Source: Rutidosis leptorrhynchoides (taxonomy: Eukaryota; Streptophyta; Magnoliopsida; Asterales; Asteraceae). Taken from it: 64,000 nucleotides of DNA. The notes below the pieces were generated by a model. It made no database searches and was not told where the DNA came from. It was given only the letters and a program-made list of their open reading frames with translations. Positions 25,101 to 40,800 of the stretch are shown here, one piece after another. The stretch is from NCBI RefSeq assembly GCF_046630445.1, contig NC_092335.1:34312501-34376500 (forward strand), written 5' to 3'. How positions within the stretch are numbered: the stretch's first letter is position 1; each line of letters starts with the position of its first letter. Both the position numbers and the translations under genes were made by a program.

Positions 25101-25815
25101 CCGGGATTTCTTACCTAAGGTATGATAAAAAGAAGTTTAGGTTAACCATGTTTCTGCTATTACTATAGTTGAGTAGATATTGTTAGTATGAACCATTGTT
25201 TTAGGTCTTGTAATTTGATTCATAGATAAGTAACCGTTGGGTTAACTTTGATCTTGTAATATGAATCTTTGTTAATGCTATGAAAATGTGTTGCACAAGT
25301 ATATACGTTCATAGATCAAGGTTTATGTTTTGAGTTTGATCATGTCATGTTTAACTATTGTAATACTTCAGACATTTGTGTAAATCAAATCTAACTACTG
25401 TTGCAATATTATAACACAAAGAGTCAAAATGCCTTTTATATTAATATGAACCTACCATGCTCCTTATATGTTGGCGTTTCTATGAATGTTTCAATTATTA
25501 TTATGTTTTGAAAAATTTAATGGATATTGTTTATTTATTTCAAGTACTTGTATCTATTATTATATTTTATTTGACGTATATGTATTTCTAATTTATACCA
25601 GAATGATTCAGATCAGTACAAATCAAGCAAACTTTATTTATTCATCACTAAATCATATATAAGGTTAAATTAGTAATTTTATATGATTCAGAGTGTTGAT
25701 TCAGAATTCTGAATTTCATGTTCTTAGACGAGGACTGCTATCACATTGATAGTAGTTAACTTCGTGTTTTGTGATTACGAATTCAGTTTTTTAGTTTGGA
25801 GAAAATAGGGCGTAT
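25101..25815. other. Non-coding spacer
   Basis: AT-rich, no open frame of note and no terminal repeats recognised. Confidence 0.5.
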
Positions 25816-27030
25816 ATGTGTGTCATTATTGTAATGTATTTTGTGCTTCTTTTTTTTGTAGGTTTGTTGGTGATTTCTCATCCAAGCGAGATTTGTGCAT
25901 TATGTTGGTAACGGCAACGCTTGTTATTTTCTTCATCATGCGTGTTGGTTTGATTTAATGTATGTGTTATGTTGTAATCTGTATTATGTTTCTTCTCTTC
26001 AGGTTCCTGCTTGAATTTTGACTGGAGTTACCGATTTGTAGTTTGTTTGTTGTTTTCGTAACGGTAATACATTTTGGTATTGATGTTTTTTCTTTTCTTT
26101 TTCTTTACATTTTGGTATTGATCTTTTTAACTGCATTTTCTGTTTATTTGGTATGCGTTTCTTATATATTTTTGTGTGTTTGGTATGTTATTGCACGTTT
26201 GTTTTAGATATCCGTGTGTTACATTGTCTGTTGTGGCACGTAGTGTTATGTTGTAGACTAGTAGAATGTCTATTAGGAAAATAATTAGAAGTAGGAACAA
26301 GGTAGGAAAATAAATAGAAGTAGGAACAAGGTAGTGATTTTAGATTGGCTCTGACTTTACCTTCATCTAAAAGATTGCATGCGATATTTGTATTTTGTTT
26401 GTTTCAATGACTGTTTCGAAGTAACTCTATGCAATGTTTCTTTGCTTCCAGTTCTTTATCAGTAAGATATCTTAACTTGATTATGTTAAGTTTTGTTATT
26501 TTTGCCTTAACAAATATCAAAATATCATTTTCTGAGTTTAATTCATAAAAGAAACTAAATGCACCTTTGGCTTGGTTTACTTTTTGTTTTACATTACAAT
26601 GTTAACGTTGAAAATGAACCTACTGTTAAAATTCATGCTAGCCTTAATTGAAACTCAATCAGTTCGTTATTGGTTGAACAATGGTTGCTACTAAGAAGTC
26701 AACCATGATGTCACGACCTAGTATCAGATTACCAACTAATAAGCTACGTTTTCAATTCTTTATAGAGAAGGTTTCTATTGAAATGAGGGGCTTGACACTA
26801 ATTAGTTACGTTTTTATCGTACCTTGCAGAATGAAGAATGAAACTGCAATAATTGTCTAACGGTTAACCACTGTATTTGAAGCGAAGTTTATTGAGGTGA
26901 GGAAGGAATATATGGAGAAGGTATGTATTGATGTAAGGGACTTGACATTTCGCTTCGATACTGACAAAAATGTTGATGAGGATCCAAGCAATAACAATGT
27001 AACTATCAAGGTTTTAAAATACGCTATTTC
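25816..27030 (+). repeat. Inverted repeat 1, left arm
   Basis: Matches the reverse complement of 27100-28236 over most of its length, with indels. Examples are TGTGTGTCATTATTGTAATG (25816) against the complement at 28236, and GGTTCCTGCTTGAATTTTGA (26001) against the complement near 28100. On the partner arm this sequence directly follows a kinesin motor exon, so it is probably intron or downstream sequence of the same kinesin gene. An open stretch near 26880-27000 (VCIDVRDLTFRFDTDKNVDE) may be an old exon; I do not recognise it. Confidence 0.8.
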
Positions 27031-27099
27031 GGGATTATAGGGTCTGAAACTTGGAAAGATTAATCGGCAATTCGGGGAAGTTTCCGATCGTATAATCCC
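27031..27099. repeat. Centre of inverted repeat 1
   Basis: Short spacer between the arms. It is itself nearly palindromic: GCTATTTCGGGATTATA on one side against TATAATCCCCGAATAGC on the other, so the fold continues almost to the axis. Confidence 0.7.
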
Positions 27100-28236
27100 C
27101 GAATAGCTTATTTTACAATCTTGCTAGTTACCTCACTATTGCTTGGATCCTTGACTGCAACATTTTTGTCAGTATCATAGCGAAGTATCAAGTCACTCAC
27201 ATCAATACATACATTCTCCATACATTCCTTCCCCACTTCAGTAAATTTCGCTTCAAATACAGTGGTTAACTATTGGACAACTATTACAGTTTCATTCTTC
27301 ATTCTGCAGGTTGCGATAAAAACGTACCTTATTAGTGTCAAGTCCCTCACTTCAATTGTTGCGATAAAAACGTACCTTATTAGTGTCAAGTCCCTCACTT
27401 CAATACAAACCTCCATAAAAGATTGAATACGTATCTTATTAGTTGGTAATTTGATACTAATACTAGGTGGTTGACTTCTTAATAGCAACCATTGTTCAAC
27501 CGATGAGGAACTGATTGATTGAGTTTCAATTAGGGCTATTGATTTTGTTTCAATCAAGGCTAACCTAAAGCATGAATGTTAACAGCTCTGTCAGGTTCAT
27601 CTTCACTGCTGACGTTGCAATGTAAAACAAAAAGTAAACCAAGCCAAAGGTACAACAACTTTTTTTTATGAATTAAACTGAGAAAAAGGATATTTTGATA
27701 TATGTAAAGGAAAAAAATAACAAAACGTTAACATAATCAAGTTGAAATATCTTACTCATAAAGAACCGGAAGCAAATAAACATTGAATAGGGTTACTTAT
27801 ACAAATATCAAATGCAATCTTTCAGATGAAGGTAAAGTCAGAGCCAATCAAAAATCACTACCTTGTTCCTACTTCTATTTATTTTCCTAATAGACATTCT
27901 ACTAGTCTACAACGTAACACTACGTGCCACAACAATGTAACACACAGATATCTAAAACAAACGTGCAATTACATACCAAACACACCAAAATATATAAGAA
28001 GCGCATACCAAATATACAGAAAATGCAGTTAAAAACATCAATAAATGTATTACTGTTATGAAAACTACAAATCGGCAACTCCAATCAAAATTCAAGCAGG
28101 AACCTGAAGAGAAGAAGCAGAATACAAATTACAACATAACATATACGTTAAATCAAACCAACACGCATGATGAAATAACCAACAAACCTGAAAAAAATGA
28201 AGCACAAAATACATTACAATAATGACACACAGACTC
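27100..28236 (-). repeat. Inverted repeat 1, right arm
   Basis: Reverse-complement partner of 25816-27030. It carries a private 48-bp tandem duplication near 27310-27408 (GTTGCGATAAAAACGTACCT twice), absent from the left arm, so the arms have diverged independently. On the minus strand it is continuous with the kinesin pseudogene exon at 28236-28350. Confidence 0.8.
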
Positions 28237-28800
28237 AGTAAGTCGTTCGCCTTGAACCCCCACCTTTTCAAGCCTAGTTCCAACAACATCCACAAGCCAT
28301 AACTTAGTGCATGTTGACTCGGCGGTCATCAAGTTACTTCTTACGATTTTGAAAACCAAACTACAAAACAGGAAAAAAAATCAATATATAGATAATTTGT
28401 TTTTGAATTACGTTAATAATAATGTTATACCAATGAGATCGCGAGCTGTCTTTGTTAACATTATTTGAAGCCACAGCTCGTGCGTCCCTTCCATTTCGCA
28501 AGTATTTTATGGTTTTTTTATGTTATCAACATTTTTTTCCCAGTGACCCTGCAATTTGTTGCGTTCCTTCAGAATCTTGTCTTATCTCTATGATGTCTAT
28601 GCAAAAGGTCTTAATTTCCTTTTATAAATTTCGTAAGACTTTATGATATCCAGTGTGTGCCTACCGATTTTTTCTTAACAATTGTGATTTAAGAAAATTA
28701 GGATCTTTTGCTGTGCACGCCCTCCAATGGAATCCGAAGAAGCTTTGACTACAATCATTGACTTTCAAGACGACCAAGAGGAGCTGAAGATTCACGATAA
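28236..28800 (-). pseudogene. Kinesin-14-like motor-domain pseudogene, minus-strand arm
   Basis: On the minus strand 28350-28236 reads LWLVDVVGTRLEKVGVQGER then LTES, matching the kinesin switch II block LWLVDLAGSERL..VQGERLKES. The conserved D-x-A-G-S-E is decayed to VGT. Upstream, near 28440-28500, the minus strand encodes a degraded NNVNxxSSRS motif (switch I, N-x-x-S-S-R-S-H). Stops and frameshifts separate the blocks. This arm is the inverted partner of 28812-29390. In live plants KIN-14 motors move toward microtubule minus ends. Confidence 0.75.
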
Positions 28801-28811
28801 TGCCGATCAAA

Positions 28812-29690
28812 TTTGAAGGTATTATGGCGAATCTTCGGCTTTCCTTGGTTGTCCTGAAAGTTAACAAATGTAGTCAAAGCTTCTTCGGATTCCATCGGAG
28901 GGCGTGCACGGCAAAAAATCTGTTTTGCAAAAAAATCACAATTCTTAAGAAAAAAAATCTGTAAGTAGGTAGGGGCATATCATGAAGTCTTACGAAGTTT
29001 ATAGACAAGAATTAAAACGGACTTTTTCCATCGACAAGCTCATCATGAAGATAAGACAAGATTATGAAGGCATGCAACGTATTGTTGGGCTACCGGCTAC
29101 TAAAGAAGAATGTTGATGACATAAAATAAGCCGTGGAATACTTGCGAAGTGGAAGGGACGCGTGAGCTGTGACTTCAAATAATGTTAACGAATACAGCTC
29201 GCGATCTCGTTGGTATAACGTAATTTTTTTAAAAAATATCTCGTATATTGATTTCTTTTCTTGGTTTGCATATGGTAAGAGGTAGTAACCTGATGACCGG
29301 CTAGTCAAATTGTGGCTTGTGGACCTTGCTGGATCCGAGAGGCTTGAAAAGACGGTTGTTCAAGGCGAATGACTTACTGAGTCTGTGAATATAAACATAT
29401 CATTTTCAAATATCGGAAATGTGATTAATGCCTTTGTGAACAACATGCGCTCTCCATACATAGATTCGAAATTAACGCATGTACTTGAAAATGCATTAGA
29501 TATATTATAATTTTCTTACAATATAGGGATTTTTGTTTTTTGTTTTCACAATCTTGTGTTGTTTGTTTAGAGGGCACGTCCGAAACACAAATTTTGTGCA
29601 CCAGTCCCCTAGAAAAAGACGTCAGCAAGACGCTCAGAACTTTAGACTTACAACTAGAGTCATTAAATTACCCGATTCACATTAGTTGGA
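28812..29690 (+). pseudogene. Kinesin-14-like motor-domain pseudogene, plus-strand arm
   Basis: Blocks in order: KIRQDYEGMQRIVGLPA near 29045 (family IRQD..G..HVPGL); AVTSNNVNEYSSRS near 29165 (switch I); LWLVDLAGSERLEKTVVQG near 29315 (switch II, DLAGSE intact); SKLTHVLENAL near 29467; SPLEKDVSKTLRTLD near 29605 (family SP.EEDV.ET...L.FA). The order and spacing with introns fit a genomic kinesin copy. A frameshift follows VQG, where GAATGA replaces GAACGA, and the P-loop exon is not seen. Not functional. Confidence 0.8.
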
Positions 29691-30045
29691 GGTGCCCAAA
29701 GAAGTAAATGAAAGAAAAAGATATCATACAAAACGTGCAAACATTCTGTTACAGAGGTGAAGATAGTGCCCAAAGAAGTAGATTGAAAGGAAAAGATACC
29801 ACAAAAAAACGCGCATGCATCAAGTCTTAAACAAAATGAACCACATAGCGCAAGGAACTTGAAAACAAGATTTGAGAAGGAAAACATAATTTCCATGCTA
29901 CGACAACAATTAGATATTTCATCTGTATAATTCTCATCTTAAATGTAGTCGATCACGATATATGATATAATTGTAACTATCGAAAATAGGTGAGGGACCT
30001 TGAAGACAAGTTGAAAGCGCTAAATTGTGCTGCTGCGTTGGAGGC
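29691..30045 (+). pseudogene. Kinesin stalk remnant leading into ADK copy 2
   Basis: Near 29990-30060 the + strand reads VRDLEDKLKALNCAAALEAY then GKER, a charged coiled-coil-like segment such as follows a kinesin motor. Its last part (GCATATGGAAAGGAGAAAG) is also the first sequence of this window at position 1, upstream of ADK copy 1. The kinesin tail and ADK therefore belong to one duplicated block. Confidence 0.55.
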
Positions 30046-31460
<1,415 letters not shown>

Positions 31461-32392
31461 TGTTTTTTTTTTTTTTAATACGCATCTTATTTGTTAATTC
31501 GCCTCAAAAAGTGTTACTATTTGTATCTCCTACAATAATTTTTCACGTGTGAAAAGTAACTGCCGTTTCAACATACTAGATTTCTCAATTTACTCTTGTT
31601 TATTACTATTTATCATTTATTTTTTCAAAATTTAATTTAGTCACTCTACTTTGAATACAACAAGAGAAATTAATATCTACAGAGTATTAAATATATCTTA
31701 GCCTTAACAAAATTGACACGTATAAAAAAATATATCAAAACGCATATGCTTGTTTAACACCCTTTGTACTTGTGATATTTCGTGTATTTCATGTTTCTAA
31801 CTCTCCCAGTGACATTTCTTGTGAATGAGTCATGCTTCTCACATGAGCAAGAAAAGTATGCGTAATTCATTTAAAACACTCATTAGTTTCAGTTCTTATT
31901 TTTTTTTTCAAGTTCTATAGATAAATACTATTATCATATCTATAAGATTATAATTATACTTTATATGTATGTGTATATTTATAATTTTCATAAAATGAAG
32001 GTAAATGTTAAAAGAAAATGTTCTACACTTTGTAACTAATTTATGTAAATATATTTATTTTTTCTACCAACAGCCTTAATAATATGTATAAAAGTATTGT
32101 AAAATTCAATAAACATTACCTTAATGTCACTATATAATCATTATGTACGATATTTTTTTTACGCGTAAACAAAATGTTAAGGGATTTCGTTAAAAAATAT
32201 TAAATGTTTTATATAATAAAATGGTAATCGGATCCTAAATTCTAAATATTATAATCAGAAAGGTCATCTATCTATTTTTTTCTCATAAGAAAAATTATAT
32301 TACGGAGTATTAGCAAATAGTAAATGGTGCTATACCAATTATTATTATTATTATCATCATCAAATAGAAAAGGACGCTTACCTTTTTTTGCC
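31461..32392. other. Non-coding spacer upstream of ELF6
   Basis: AT-rich with no gene recognised. 31745-32110 is the partner of the inverted segment at 1690-2090. An ATT trinucleotide run lies near 32340-32353. Confidence 0.5.
31745..32110 (+). repeat. Dispersed repeat, partner of 1690-2090
   Basis: TTTAACACCCTTTGTACTTG through GTAACTAATTTATG aligns with the reverse complement of 1690-2090. See that entry. Confidence 0.6.
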
Positions 32393-32564
32393 GGGAGGTG
32401 ATACTCACACACTAGTTTTTGATTCATACATACTTTTAATCATAAAACTTACAATTATGTCCTTAAATTTATCTTGGGACTTGAAATTCTATTATTGCAA
32501 GTAAGGATATAATAGTCAATTAGGTGTGTATGGATTAATATTGAGTGTGTGAGTATCATCTCCC
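32393..32564. mobile_element. 172-bp MITE in the ELF6 promoter, 9-bp TSD
   Basis: Termini GGGAGGTGATACTCACACAC and the complement of GTGTGTGAGTATCATCTCCC form ~20-bp inverted repeats. TTTTTTGCC flanks both sides exactly (32384-32392 and 32565-32573). A 9-bp duplication suggests a Mutator-type origin. No coding capacity. It ends about 390 bp before the ELF6 start codon, so it may add or disturb promoter elements. Confidence 0.88.
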
Positions 32565-32954
32565 TTTTTTGCCGGTTGTAGCAGAATAAATTAAAATAGG
32601 GAAGAAATGCAAAATTGGTAATTTGGCGCATTTTAAGTAGACGTAGTATATTGCTCTAAAATACGCATTTGTTCTAAAAAACTAGCACGAACATATCCTC
32701 TATCTTTCTCGGTGGCTCACTCGCAGATCATATATTTCAAATCGTCATTGAAATTACAGGTTTATGTTTCTCTTCAATTCGAATTCAATTCGAATTCGTT
32801 GTTATACTTCAATTTCGCCCCATTTTGTACTATCGGCTGTAACAATTCAATAATCAACTCTAGGGTTCCAATCAATTACAACAATAAATTCACTTGTGCC
32901 CTAATTGAAACTGTAATTAGTCATGCTGTATGTTTATAATTGTTAGTTATAGTA

Positions 32955-37188
<4,234 letters not shown>

Positions 37189-37834
37189 AGATTGTTTCTT
37201 CTAACAAGTGTAGTTTTATAAATCACCATTTGTGAAATAAAGGTGGTGGTTGGTTAATTGGAAATGAAGCAGAAGCTGAGTATTATGTGCAAGTTAGTGT
37301 GACTGTTTATTTGTAAGGTTAGGGTTAGACCGGCAAATTGTGTAGCTTAGGGATTATTATTCAGCTAAGTTGATTGTTTTGCAGCTCATATTATTGATTC
37401 TTTTGTTGGATTGCATCTGATTACAGTTTCATTTCCATATGCTATTTTTTCTTTTTCTATATAATTATAGACTGAATTTCTCACAATATACGATAAAAAC
37501 CGGTAAAAGTATTAGAGTTTTTTGGTAAATAGAAAGATTAAGAGCTACTAGTAGCAGTGCCTTGGTAATATTTGTTATCAATCAACTATAGATTATAGTA
37601 AAAAAAGAAAGTAAAGTTCAGTTTCAGAAGTCTATGTTTACACCAATAGCATATGCAAAAATATCTAGCGAAGGGCGGAGACGAAATATAGAACCTTATG
37701 AATTTACAACTTTTACATCAAAATAGTGTGCTTAACCAAAAGTTGTGAATGCCTAAATAACGAATAATGTTTGTCCAAAATTGCTCTTGCGGGCTTTCAG
37801 CCTAGACAAAATATATAAAGTTCATCAAGTCACG
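37189..37834. other. Convergent 3' intergenic region of ELF6 and URB1
   Basis: 646 bp between the two stop codons. AATAAA at 37236-37241 is a plausible ELF6 polyadenylation signal. No other gene seen. The two 3' UTRs may lie close or overlap. Confidence 0.7.
37236..37241 (+). promoter_or_regulatory. Candidate polyadenylation signal of ELF6
   Basis: AATAAA, 48 bases after the ELF6 stop codon and followed by T/G-rich sequence. Plant signals are loose, so this is only the best match. Confidence 0.4.
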
Positions 37835-40800
37835 TTACAGAGTCTCTGCAAGAAGACTTCTTTCCCATTTGAACAGACCTGAATTTTCTACTTCTAAATT
37901 CGAAAGAAAATGCGAAAGTGATGGTTTCTTGCCAAGAACATTCAAAACCTCAACTAAAATACTTTGGCAAGCTTGAAACTCATCGAAGGAACAACTCTCG
38001 ATTAAAGGATCCTTCCAAGGCTGCTCAAATGACCTGCACATTACATAGCAACACAAACGAATTCGTGAGAAATAGTCGCGAATAAACATAAAAGAAAATA
38101 TTAAAAAAGTAAAGAATTTTACCATCTCCATGAAGGATTAGCTTCAGTAGGACAGCGTATTTTGGATAGCAAAGATGTCAGTGTACTCCCTTCATCTGAT
38201 CCAACACAGACATATTCAAAATCCATTTTTAAAAAATTAAAAATAAAAATAAAAATTTGGTGATAAGATCTTGTATACCTGTGTGCGCGCAATCAGGTAA
38301 GAGTAACAAACAAAGTGAGGTAACAACAGATGTAAGCACTTGACATTTCTTCCCAAGAATCTGTTGAAGGTAATAAATGGTAGCACCTAATACTTCTTCA
38401 GAGCCAGATGCCATGTGAATTGACCATTCCGCCCCTAGAAAAGATTGCAACGTTTCTGAAACGGAGTTCGATTCCGAATCCCCCACTTTAGCTAAAATTA
38501 CAGAAGCAGTGAGCCACCGTAAAAGCTTTGACAACAAAGAATCATCAGTTTGTTCAGCAGATCGAAGAGCAACTGAGACTGTCCATAGTACAAACTTTTG
38601 AAGCTTTTCGCAATCCTGAAAATAAATAACCAACTAAGCAAATTACAACAAAATTAGCATATTAATTAGGAAATTAAAGTGTAGCGGTTAAAAATAATTA
38701 CCATAGTGAGTAATGCTGCTTGAGGAGGGTTCATTAGAACAACTTTAAGTGCCAACTCTACATCAATGGTTTGAGATAACTGATATAGACTGTCAACCGA
38801 AAATGTGAAATGCGGTTGTAACATATCTCTCTTTTGAGATATTTCTAAAGTTAAAGCGATAACTTTCAAAATCGATTCAACCGAGTTTATTTCTTTCACG
38901 AGCTCAAAGTTATCGACAAGGAGCGAATACAAGTGACATGAAAGTTGTGTTAATTGCTCCACATAATGTGTTTCCAACCACTGAATTGCGTTCCTGGAGC
39001 TGCTAACTTCATTTACTATCTGAATTACGCAACATGCACTAAGTTAGACGTAGAAAGAACAGTAATAAACTTTTTCTTTTATTATTTTAATAAAAATATA
39101 CAAGACTCGTGCATATTATAAATATTGTTACCTTTATGATTACTGCAAGTTGGGTCAGTAAAACACCCCTCTGTTCCTGGCATGTACTTCCACAAAAGTT
39201 TGAAATAAGAGATGATAACCATGAAATTACACCACAATGTTCGATTAAATATTTACACATCTTTTCAAATTTCAGAGATTTCTTCACAATCTGCAGCACA
39301 GTTTTCAAATCTCAGAAATATACTAAATTTAGACAGAACACCAAAAACAAGCAGAAAATTGTACCTGAAGAATCAATTCCTTTAATTCATTATCTGAAAG
39401 AGATGAAGTGTAAAAACTAAGCAGTTTCTCAAGAACTGAACTTCTAACATAAATCTGAGTATCATCTTCTTGATTCAGGCCAGAATAAAGTAGACGAAGA
39501 ATCCATATCCTATCTGATCTAAAATCAGCAGAACTATTCCAAAAGAATTCATCAAAGAATGATATTGTCTGCAACATAATTAACAAGAAATGTAACATTA
39601 TTAGTAACAAGACTGGCAGTGTAATAAAGGACACAAAGGATGTTTCGTACCTTGGTGTTCATAGGAGAGTGTGAAAGAAGTTTAGTGATAATTTTAAACT
39701 GATTATTTGAAGGATCCAATATTATTAAGGAAGATTCAGCAGCGAATAAAGCATGTACAGAGGGAATTCTTTGCCATGCCTCACTTATACCGTTTTGCAC
39801 GTATGTTATCAACGCGCGAAGTCGGTTTACCTCTTTCTTTTTTTGGCTAATCTGATAAAAAAAGGATTATTACATTAGAAAAACGAGCAAGAACAGATCT
39901 TTAAGGAGAATAAAATTGATAATAAGCACTACTAACCTCTAATGCATCTCTGAATACTGTCACGACTTTATAGCCCAATTTTCGGATCTCATCATCAACA
40001 GAAGATAAACTAACAAATGCAACAGCAAGCAGGCCTAAGCTAGCATACTCAACGGGCTCGATGTACTCCATTGACAAAGCGTGCAATGACATCCGCAAGA
40101 TGAAAACTGGGTCATATGTCTGTATTGTCTCATCGGTTGCAGTTTGTACCTGGATTACAACAGTGAACTTAATAACGGGTCCATTAGGGTTGTCATTTAT
40201 CTCATACAGGTCAAACAGAAAAGTACCCAAAAGAACTATCTAAAGTGTTTAAAATTCGCCAAAGTTTATCTTTAACACATATTATTCCCCTACATTTTTA
40301 TTACAGACCCAGTGTATTAGATAATATAGTCCGAGTCATCAGAAGTAATGTCCTAAATATTTACAAAAAGACCTAATAAAGAGCACAATCTGTAATTATG
40401 AGTCAACCCTACCCGACCCGTTTTGACCGCACTAAATATGATTTGTTAGTCAGCTTGCCGCCCAAATCATACATTGTGCCACCTATAGATACAATTAAAA
40501 AATGCAGTACCTCACTTACATGTCCAGCCTCTGAATTCATGTTTCTGTGATAGGGAAAATGAAGAACTGTAGCTGCACACAATGAAGGGTCAATCGGAAG
40601 GTTTTCTCTGAATTGACTTTTGCGGCATTTTTCGACGTCATCCACATCATCAGAAGAACAATCCTGCTCTGTCTTACGTACTTTTCTAACTTTAATAGCA
40701 GCTGGTCCCCACAAATAATCCATCTCAGCAATGTAACCAGAGTTCGATTCATCAATACTTTCAAGTTCTTGTATGATTCTATAAATCTCCATATCTTTTT

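Noticed and set aside
27270-27557. Open frame with duplicated EVRDLTLIRYVFIAT
   Set aside because: The repeat is a DNA-level 48-bp tandem duplication within the palindrome arm; nothing indicates a protein under selection.
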